From the NCBI GenBank assembly GCA_045132495.1, contig JBGUSK010000075.1:1-64000 (forward strand): a stretch of DNA of 64,000 bases. The letters run 5' to 3'. A model generated the notes under the pieces. That model saw nothing but the letters and a program-made list of their open reading frames with translations, was not told where the DNA came from and searched no databases. The stretch is from UBA11524 sp045132495. GTDB taxonomy: Bacteria > Bacillota > Clostridia > Christensenellales > Aristaeellaceae. Below are positions 57,943 through 64,000 of the stretch, one piece after another (the stretch's first letter is position 1; every line of letters begins with the position of its first letter). The position numbers and the translations under genes are program-made.

Positions 57943-59445
57943 TTAATCTGCACCTCCCGCGATCGTCCGCATCACATTGTCCTGGCTCAGTTCTGTTCCG
58001 CGCAGCTCGCCCACGATGCGCCGGTCACGCATGACGATCAGGCGGGAGCAGGTGCGCAGCATCTCCTCGATCTCCGAGGAAATAAAGGTCACGCTCATGC
58101 CCTCCTCGGAGAGCTTGCGCACCAGTCGCTGGATCTCCGTCTTGGTGCCCACGTCAATGCCGCGGGTCGGTTCGTCCAGGATCAGGTACTTGGGGTGGGT
58201 CAGCAGCCAGCGGGCCAGGATGACCTTCTGCTGGTTGCCGCCGGAGAGGGACTTAATGGGCGTGTCGCTGGAGGCCGTCTTGATCTCCAGCGCCTTAATG
58301 TATTCGTCTGCAAAGGCTTCCTGCTCCTTCTGGGTCATCGGGCGGAAGAAGCCCTTCATCACCTGCAAGGCCAGGATGATGTTCTCGCGGACGGACAGAT
58401 CGGCGATGATGCCGTCGTCCTTGCGGTCCTCGGGGAGGTAGCCGATGCCGTGCTTCATGGCCTGCTTGGGGGTGGTGATCTTCACCTGCCTGCCGTCCAT
58501 CTGGATGCTGCCGCCGCTGACCCGGTCTGCGCCGAAGATGGCGCGTACGCTCTCTGAGCGGCCGGAGCCCAGCAGGCCCGTAAAGCCGTTGACCTCGCCC
58601 TTGCGGATGGCGAAGTCGAAGGGCGCGATGCCGGTGTTGCTGGCCAGATGAGCGGCCTCGTACACCGGGGTGGAGGTGTCTGCGGCGGCTGCGTCGTCCC
58701 GCTTGAGGTCGCTCAGCCCCTGCAGCTCCTTGCCCATCATTTTGGCGACCAGCTCGACCTGGGGGAGATTTTCCACCTCATATTCCCCCACCAGCTCGCC
58801 GTTGCGAAGGACGGTGATGCGGTCGCTGACGGCATAGACCTGCTCCAGGAAGTGGGTGACGAAGATGATGCCCACGCCCCGGGCCTTCAGGTCGCGCATG
58901 AGGGAGAAGAGCATTTCAACTTCCTTGTCGTCCAGGGAGGAGGTGGGTTCGTCCAGGATGAGCACCTTGCAGTCCATATCCACCGCGCGGGCGATGGCGA
59001 CCATCTGCTGCACCGCCAGAGAGCAGGAGCCCAGCTGCTGGCGGGGTCTGGCGGGGATGCCAAGGCTGTCCAGGATCTCCCCTGCCCGCTGGTAGCGCTT
59101 CTTCCACCCGACAATGCTGCCCTTTTCGCGACCGATGAACATATTTTCCGCCACAGTCAGGTTGGGGCAAAGGGTGATCTCCTGATAAACGGTGGAGATG
59201 CCCGCCTTCTGCGCATCCTGGGGGGAACGGATGACAACTTCCTTCCCTTCGATGGCGATGGTGCCTGCGTCCTTGCCGTATACGCCGGTAAGAACCTTGA
59301 TCAGGGTGGACTTTCCTGCGCCATTCTCACCCATCAGCGCATGGACTTCGCCCTTGCGCAGGGTGAAATCTACATTGTGCAGCGCCCGGACGCCCGGAAA
59401 GGTTTTTCCGATCCCCCGCATAGACAAAACGACTTCGCTTTGCAT
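57943..59445 (-). CDS. Sugar ABC transporter ATP-binding protein (two NBDs)
   Basis: 500 residues from ATG at 59445, behind GGAGG. Two nucleotide-binding domains: Walker A GENGAGKST in the first, degenerate in the second (TGLLGSGRSES), signatures CSLAVQQM and LSGGNQQK, Walker B LILDEPTSSL and LILDEPTRGI. The duplicated layout is that of MglA/RbsA/YtfR sugar importers. It powers the permeases encoded downstream. Confidence 0.92.
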   Translation of the reverse strand: MQSEVVLSMRGIGKTFPGVRALHNVDFTLRKGEVHALMGENGAGKSTLIKVLTGVYGKDAGTIAIEGKEVVIRSPQDAQKAGISTVYQEITLCPNLTVAENMFIGREKGSIVGWKKRYQRAGEILDSLGIPARPRQQLGSCSLAVQQMVAIARAVDMDCKVLILDEPTSSLDDKEVEMLFSLMRDLKARGVGIIFVTHFLEQVYAVSDRITVLRNGELVGEYEVENLPQVELVAKMMGKELQGLSDLKRDDAAAADTSTPVYEAAHLASNTGIAPFDFAIRKGEVNGFTGLLGSGRSESVRAIFGADRVSGGSIQMDGRQVKITTPKQAMKHGIGYLPEDRKDDGIIADLSVRENIILALQVMKGFFRPMTQKEQEAFADEYIKALEIKTASSDTPIKSLSGGNQQKVILARWLLTHPKYLILDEPTRGIDVGTKTEIQRLVRKLSEEGMSVTFISSEIEEMLRTCSRLIVMRDRRIVGELRGTELSQDNVMRTIAGGAD

Positions 59446-59632
59446 ACACGTTCCTCCGTTCTGCCAACGCAGGAGCATTGGCTTATCTCATGTCCGGCCC
59501 CGCGCCGCCTCATGCAGCGCCGCAGGGCATATCGCATTCCGCCGCTTCACGGCGAAAGCGGTGCGGCGTGCGGATTTTCTCCACAGCTGCCGCACCGCAA
59601 GATTTACCTAACGATCACATGTCCCTGTGCGA

Positions 59633-60595
59633 TCACTCGCCCAGGCCGTAAGCATCGATGTCCGCCTGCGTGATGGTGGCAGCGTCGAAGCCCTTCTCCT
59701 CGGAGATGATCTTCTTGGACTCCAGGCCCAGCTCTTCACCGGCTTCCAGCTTCTGGATCAGGTCGGAGATGACCTTGGCCTGGAAGGGAGAGCACTGACC
59801 GTCGTAGTTCCAGTTGCCGGCGAGCACTTCGCGCAGCGCCCAGCGGTTGCAGTCGAAGCCCATCACGATGACCTTGCCGCCCACGCCGTGGGTGATGCCA
59901 GCCTCGTCCAGCGCAGCCACAGCGCCGCGGGCCATGCCGTCGTTCTCAGCGTAAACGATGTTGAAGTCTTCATCGGAGTTGATGACGGATTCCACGATCT
60001 TCTTGGCTTCGGCTTCGTCCCAGGTAGCGGTCTGCTGCACGACGATCTTCCAATTGTCGGCGGCGGCGACCTGAGCGTCCACAGCGCCGGTACGGCCCAG
60101 CTGAGCGTCGGAGCCCATAGCGCCCTGGATGTGGATGATGTTGTAGGCTTCCAGGTTCTGAGCGATCAGCCATTCAACGGCCAGCTTGCCCTGGTTGGCC
60201 ATGTCGGACACGACGGCGGCCTCGTACAGGCTCTCGTCACAGTCGATCATGCGGTCGAACAGGAACACGGGGATGCCATTCTCCTGGGCGGAAGCCAGCA
60301 CGGCGTCCCAGCCGGTGGTCTCAGCAGCGGAGATCAGCAGGTAATCCACGCCGTCGGTGATGAACTGCTGAGCGGCGGAGAGCTGCTCATCGTTCTTCAG
60401 GCTGTAGAAGGTCTTGGCGGCGTAGCCGTTCTCGGCGGAGAAGACAGCCTCGAAGTCCTTCACGTTGGCCTCACGGTAGCCGGACTCGGACGGGGGGTTG
60501 TTCACGATGCCCACGGTGATCTCAGCCGCGGCAACGCCGATGGTCATGATGCAGACCATCATCAGGGCGACGAACAGACGGGCAAACTTCTTCAT
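59633..60595 (-). CDS. Sugar-binding protein of the ABC transporter (YtfQ-like)
   Basis: 320 residues. Signal peptide 1-24 (GVAAA|E). Periplasmic-binding-protein type I fold with ISAAETTGWDAVLASAQENGIPVFLFDRMI, QGAMGSDAQLGRTGA, ENDGMARGAV, and GFDCNRWALREV; the VGxxxxxESxYREAN start and the D-R-M-I motif are those of YtfQ-like galactofuranose/sugar binders. No lipobox Cys after the signal, so a released or otherwise tethered protein. First gene of the ABC operon; 187 bp separate it from the ATPase gene. Confidence 0.9.
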   Translation of the reverse strand: MKKFARLFVALMMVCIMTIGVAAAEITVGIVNNPPSESGYREANVKDFEAVFSAENGYAAKTFYSLKNDEQLSAAQQFITDGVDYLLISAAETTGWDAVLASAQENGIPVFLFDRMIDCDESLYEAAVVSDMANQGKLAVEWLIAQNLEAYNIIHIQGAMGSDAQLGRTGAVDAQVAAADNWKIVVQQTATWDEAEAKKIVESVINSDEDFNIVYAENDGMARGAVAALDEAGITHGVGGKVIVMGFDCNRWALREVLAGNWNYDGQCSPFQAKVISDLIQKLEAGEELGLESKKIISEEKGFDAATITQADIDAYGLGE

Positions 60596-60826
60596 GATTG
60601 GTTCCTCCTATCTCACTTTGTCCATTCTGGTGGACTTGTTGATGTTATTGTATATGATCCGGAGGAAAATAACATTCAAATTCTTTTTACAGAACATAGC
60701 AACTATTTTGGGACTTTTTCGTCCGGGCAGCAAAAATGATAAATCCTTTCGATTTGTGACAGATTTTTTTGCATGTTGCCGGATGAGGCCAAATCCATGC
60801 TATAATGGCTGCAAGAGGTGGATACG

Positions 60827-62305
60827 ATGACCGGGAAAAACCAACATGCCAACCGCAGCATTGAGCAGCAGATCGCCAGGCTACTGTTGACCATCCTGCC
60901 TGTGATGGCGGCGATCATCATCATTCTGATCGTAACGCTGTTTTCTGTCAATTCCCGCTATACGTCTGTGCTGATGAGCGCCAACACGGCGGCGGATTTC
61001 AACAAGGAATTTAAGGTGATGCTGGATTCGGACATGTACAACCATGTCATCCGGCCCCGCAGCGAAAACACGGCGGAGGACCTGCCCATGGACGTGCTGG
61101 AGGATGCAGAGGCCGTCCTGCGCCGCCTGGAAACGACCACCACGCTGCCGGACAACCGCTGGCGCATCCAGAGCATGCTGGACATGTGCGAGAACCTGCG
61201 CCAGTACATGCTGGACATCGCCCAGGAGGAATCCTACGACCAGCGGATGCTCCTGCTGGAGCGCAACATCCGCGGCGAGACGGGCTTGACGCTGCTGATC
61301 GAAACCTACATGCACGACTACATCGGCGATGAGGTGCGGGAACTGGCCCGCATCCAGGGGCAGATCCGCGCGCAGGTGATGGTGCTGTCCATCGTGATCG
61401 CGGCGGGCGTGGCGGTGCTGGTGATGCTGATCGTGCTCTATTCCGTCCGGGTGACGCGGCGCATCACCGGGCCCATCAGCACCCTCAGCCGCAAGGCGCA
61501 GCAGTTCGGCAGCGGAGATTTCACTCCGACCCCGGTGGAGACCCACATCACCGAGCTGCAGACGCTGGACACCGGCTTCAACGACATGGCTCTGCGCATC
61601 AATGCGCTGATGGAAAAGCAAATAGAGGATCAGCGCTCGCTGCACCGCGCAGAGCTGGAGCTGCTGCAGGCCCAGATCAATCCGCATTTCCTGTATAACA
61701 CGCTGGATTCCATCGCCATCCTGGCTGAGAGCGACCGCAGCGAGGACGTGGTCACGATGGTGACCAGCCTTTCGACCTTCTTCCGCAACTCCCTCAACAA
61801 GGGCCAGGACGTGCTGACCCTGGGCGCGGAGTGCGCGCAGGTGACCAGCTACCTGGAGATCCAGCAGATCCGCTACTCGGACATCCTGCGGTATGAGATC
61901 AACGTGCCCCAGGAGCTGATGGACTGCATGGTGCCCAAGCTGATCCTCCAGCCCCTGGTGGAGAATGCCCTGTACCATGGCATCAAGAACCGCAGGGGCA
62001 TGGGCATGATCACCGTGACCGGCGAGGCAAAGGGCAGCGATCTCCTCCTGAAGGTGACCGACAACGGCGCCGGTATGGACGAGGAGCAGGTGCGCATATT
62101 GCAGTCCGGCATCTATGAGGACAAGCACACCGGCCTGGGCCTGGTGAACGTACACAAGCGCATCCGCCTGTACTGCGGCGGGAGCCCCGCTGGCAGCGAA
62201 CCCTATGGTCTGTCCTTTGAGAGCAGCGTGGGCAAGGGCTCCACGGTATCCGTGCTGCTGCCCATGACCCGCAGCCTTGGCGAGAAGGAGGTTGAAAAAA
62301 GATGA
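60827..62305 (+). CDS. Sensor histidine kinase (LytS/YesM type)
   Basis: 492 residues from ATG at 60827, behind AGAGGTGG; a GTG at 60818 overlaps that site. Two membrane helices (about 17-40 and 182-205) flank an extracellular sensing region, followed by HAMP (RRITGPISTLSRKAQQFG) and the His_kinase domain with the phospho-His in QINPHFLYNTLD, then HATPase_c (NALYHGIKNR; DNGAGMDEEQ; GLGLVNVHKRI). Kinases of this kind sense sugars through a binding protein and pair with an AraC-type response regulator. The expected regulator is missing, because the next gene is cut by a mobile element. Confidence 0.9.
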   Translation: MTGKNQHANRSIEQQIARLLLTILPVMAAIIIILIVTLFSVNSRYTSVLMSANTAADFNKEFKVMLDSDMYNHVIRPRSENTAEDLPMDVLEDAEAVLRRLETTTTLPDNRWRIQSMLDMCENLRQYMLDIAQEESYDQRMLLLERNIRGETGLTLLIETYMHDYIGDEVRELARIQGQIRAQVMVLSIVIAAGVAVLVMLIVLYSVRVTRRITGPISTLSRKAQQFGSGDFTPTPVETHITELQTLDTGFNDMALRINALMEKQIEDQRSLHRAELELLQAQINPHFLYNTLDSIAILAESDRSEDVVTMVTSLSTFFRNSLNKGQDVLTLGAECAQVTSYLEIQQIRYSDILRYEINVPQELMDCMVPKLILQPLVENALYHGIKNRRGMGMITVTGEAKGSDLLLKVTDNGAGMDEEQVRILQSGIYEDKHTGLGLVNVHKRIRLYCGGSPAGSEPYGLSFESSVGKGSTVSVLLPMTRSLGEKEVEKR

Positions 62306-63264
62306 AGCTCCGTTTGATCCCGATCCTGATGGCGATGCTCTGCCTGCTTGGCGGCTGCACCTCCCCCACTGGCAACACGATGGATGAAAAGTATGACGAT
62401 CTGATCGTCGTCGGCTTCTCCCAGGTCGGTGCAGAGAGCGACTGGCGCAACGCCAACACCCGGAGCATGCAGCAGGCCCTGTCCGCCGAGAATGGCTTCC
62501 GCCTCATCCTCGACGACGCCCAGCAGAAGAAGGAACGACAGATCACCGCCATCCGCAATTTCATCCACCAGGGCGTGGATTATATCGTCCTCGCGCCCAC
62601 CACTGAGGATGGCTGGGAGACCGTCCTGGGCGAGGCCAAGGCAGCGGGCATCCCGGTCATCATCATCGATCGAATGATCGACAGCTCCCTTGCCACCGGC
62701 GATGTGGGGGACGACCTGTTCACCTGCTGGATCGGCTCGGACTTCCAGCGCCAAGGGGACTGCGCGGTGGCCTGGCTTGAGCAGCGCTTCGGCGATGCTC
62801 CCCTGCAGATCGTCCACCTGCAGGGTAATTACGGTTCCTCCGCCCAGGTGGGACGCTCCGCCAGCCTGGATAAGGGACTTCAAAACAATCCCCACTGGAC
62901 CCTCGCGGCCCGGGACAGCGGCGATTTTACGCAAGCAAAAGGCCAGGAGCTCGTCGAGACGGTTGTCTTGCTTTCCAAGGGCGAGGTCGACTCGAAAAAG
63001 ATTCGGGTTGAGTTCTCTTTGGAAGATATGGATATGTCCGAATTTCAGGATGGAGCAACCTACACGCAGATCAAGGACTATGTACTGGAACATAGCGGAT
63101 TAAAGGTATCCAACCTGTATATCTCACAGATTAAGAGGAAATGTGGGATTGAGATTGGTAAGAACTACAATCTGCCAAAGTCTGAAGATTCCAGACAGCC
63201 CCTGTGTCCGCCGGAAAAAGAGAAAGCAATCCGAGAAGCATTCAAATATTTTGGGATGATCTAA
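62302..63264 (+). CDS. Truncated sugar-binding lipoprotein fused to a mobile-element-encoded tail
   Basis: 320 codons, overlapping the kinase gene by 4 nt. Residues 1-~217 form the first two thirds of a YtfQ-like binding protein: lipobox LLGGC, GFSQVGAESDWRNANT, IIIDRMID, HLQGNYGSSAQVGR. From about codon 218 (VETVVLLSKGEVDSKK) homology to binding proteins stops; the intact paralogue at 59633 continues with ESVINSDEDFNIVYAEND, while here the reading goes into VETVVLLSKGEV, RVEFSLEDMDMS, and KYFGMI. I recall this tail at the ends of RlmD/RumA rRNA methyltransferases and other genes next to integrated elements in gut Clostridia. The protein is therefore a chimera and very probably inactive as a binder. 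Confidence 0.83.
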   Translation: MKLRLIPILMAMLCLLGGCTSPTGNTMDEKYDDLIVVGFSQVGAESDWRNANTRSMQQALSAENGFRLILDDAQQKKERQITAIRNFIHQGVDYIVLAPTTEDGWETVLGEAKAAGIPVIIIDRMIDSSLATGDVGDDLFTCWIGSDFQRQGDCAVAWLEQRFGDAPLQIVHLQGNYGSSAQVGRSASLDKGLQNNPHWTLAARDSGDFTQAKGQELVETVVLLSKGEVDSKKIRVEFSLEDMDMSEFQDGATYTQIKDYVLEHSGLKVSNLYISQIKRKCGIEIGKNYNLPKSEDSRQPLCPPEKEKAIREAFKYFGMI

Positions 63265-63288
63265 CATCCTGCAGAACGGAGGTTTCTT

Positions 63289-63534
63289 ATGGATAGATTG
63301 ATTTCTTGTGAGTTTAACATGGATAACGCTTGTGTAGAACTGAAATTTTTTGATGGCAGTATGATTGCTATTGATACGATTGTGATGGAGAACGAAGTTG
63401 CCGACAATATGTATCAGCGGTCCGAATTGGATTGGCTAATCTACAACAAGCCGCTGGAATATGCACAACTGGTATTCGGTGGTGATTTGGAACAGTACGT
63501 GCAAGGGATGCCGGAACATCGGATGATGGACTAA
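63289..63534 (+). CDS. DUF6061-like small protein
   Basis: 81 residues, ATG at 63289 behind CGGAGG. Segments: SCEFNMDNACVELKFFDGSM, IDTIVMENEVADNMYQRSE, LDWLIYNKPLEYAQLV. I recall this pattern as DUF6061, a family found on conjugative and other mobile elements of gut Clostridia. No function known. It supports the view that this end of the window is element DNA. Confidence 0.75.
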   Translation: MDRLISCEFNMDNACVELKFFDGSMIAIDTIVMENEVADNMYQRSELDWLIYNKPLEYAQLVFGGDLEQYVQGMPEHRMMD

Positions 63535-63577
63535 CAGCAAAACAGCCCATAGGTAGATACCTGCGGGCTGTGCCTTT

Positions 63578-64000
63578 TTACTTGGCTCTTTTTTTGAAAT
63601 AGATCAACACTACAGCAAGGCATTCAATGCAATATGCTGCTCCGAAAATCACATGACGGACAGCAGCGGTTTGCCGAGCTTCCTGCAAATCATCCTCCGT
63701 GCAAACTGTAATCGGAAGGACAGTTCCATCTTTAGGCGTGTATCGGAGGGAAACAAAATTTCGGCGGTGAATATATTCACAGACCACATTGCCGTTTTTA
63801 TCTTTCAGTCTGCTGGTCAGGGCTTCTTCTTCGGTGATTTCATTTCCATATTCATCATAATAAGTACCCTTTTCAATTTCTTCAGATGGAACGGGGATTT
63901 CTACAGCTCCCGTTCCGTCATCGAAAGAGTGCCATTGATCTTCTGGAACATCTTGCTCCATATATTCAATGAAGCTATCGTAGTCATCGAATGTTGTTCC
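63578..64000 (-). CDS. Hypothetical membrane protein, 5' end outside the window
   Basis: The frame is open from the stop at 63578 to the right edge, and codons before the ATG at 63961 (TTFDDYDSFIEY) read as protein, so the true start is probably beyond 64000. Acidic N-terminal region, then RRNFVSLRYTPKDGTVLPITV and a C-terminal membrane helix (HVIFGAAYCIECLAVVLIYF) ending in a basic tail. No family recognised. Confidence 0.6.
   Translation of the reverse strand, partial: GTTFDDYDSFIEYMEQDVPEDQWHSFDDGTGAVEIPVPSEEIEKGTYYDEYGNEITEEEALTSRLKDKNGNVVCEYIHRRNFVSLRYTPKDGTVLPITVCTEDDLQEARQTAAVRHVIFGAAYCIECLAVVLIYFKKRAK

Larger units (their letters stand above)
62953..64000. mobile_element. Edge of an integrated mobile element (runs off the window)
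   Basis: The junction is near 62953-62970 (GTCGAGACGGTTGTCTTG). To its right the base composition becomes AT-richer and the genes (fusion tail, DUF6061-like, hypothetical membrane protein) are accessory. No integrase is visible in the 1 kb available, so the element type (ICE, IME or phage-like) is open. Confidence 0.68.

Noticed and set aside
1..64000. CRISPR arrays, rRNA genes, prophage or transposase genes
   Set aside because: No regularly spaced repeats, no rRNA sequence, and no transposase, terminase or portal-like protein was found; the only mobile signs are the repeats, the spoIVB inserts and the right-hand element edge.

Overview
The window looks like a chromosomal segment of a spore-forming, GC-rich member of the Clostridia, probably from a gut or rumen. 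The reasons are sporulation genes (spoIVB, a cwlD-like amidase, a protein with a Spo0A-type output domain), a T-box-controlled pheST pair, DUF5665, NusG-II and Gx-transporter genes usual in Firmicutes, many plant-polysaccharide enzymes, and dispersed palindromic repeats of the kind seen in gut Clostridia. Most promoters are sigma-A-like (TTGACA-17-TATAAT), Shine-Dalgarno sites are strong, and genes are densely packed on both strands.

Layout. 1-12 kb: tRNA-Pro/Thr, a CE1-type esterase, a secreted GH5 glucanase, an SGNH esterase, two NAD(P) oxidoreductases, a glycerophosphodiester phosphodiesterase, an ABC-type ATPase and a sodium-coupled NSS transporter with a small partner. 12-20 kb (minus strand): a catabolic-looking set (DUF4375 protein, TIM-barrel isomerase broken by an in-frame TGA, FMN alpha-hydroxy-acid oxidase homologue, TauE/SafE exporter), then a secondary Hsp70 system (zinc ribbon membrane protein, DUF5685, J-domain protein, DnaK, hydrolase). 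20-33 kb: a GH2/FliB/2H-phosphoesterase/AlkZ-like operon, two GH43 enzymes and a heterodimeric ABC exporter. 33-45 kb: tRNA-Gln/Glu, a 39-residue membrane peptide, pheST with its T-box, a Spo0A-like regulator, Nudix, hydrolase, kinase-CYTH fusion, CinA domain, M48 protease, a MITE-like repeat and an AraC regulator. 45.3-45.9 kb: a long intergenic region packed with DnaA boxes. 46-52 kb: cwlD, RluD-type synthase, lspA, DUF5665, a NAGPA-type protein and a GH120 beta-xylosidase. 52-56 kb: spoIVB, followed by two single-gene inserts, each ending in another copy of the spoIVB 3' end. 56-63 kb: a YtfQ/YtfR/YtfT/YjfF-type sugar ABC operon and a divergent sensor kinase plus second sugar-binding protein. 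63-64 kb: the edge of an AT-richer mobile element that has cut the second binding protein and fused it to an element-encoded tail.

How the genes fit together. The GH5, GH43 (two), GH120, GH2 and esterase genes plus the sugar ABC operon describe uptake and intracellular breakdown of xylan/arabinan oligosaccharides, although they are scattered and not in one locus. The most unusual observations are the three spoIVB 3'-end copies bounding single-gene cargo, the chimeric binding protein at the mobile-element edge, the DnaA-box cluster far from any dnaA gene in view, and a palindromic repeat family found both between pheS and pheT and in frame inside a FliB-like gene. All functional calls rest on motif reading by eye; no database search was run.
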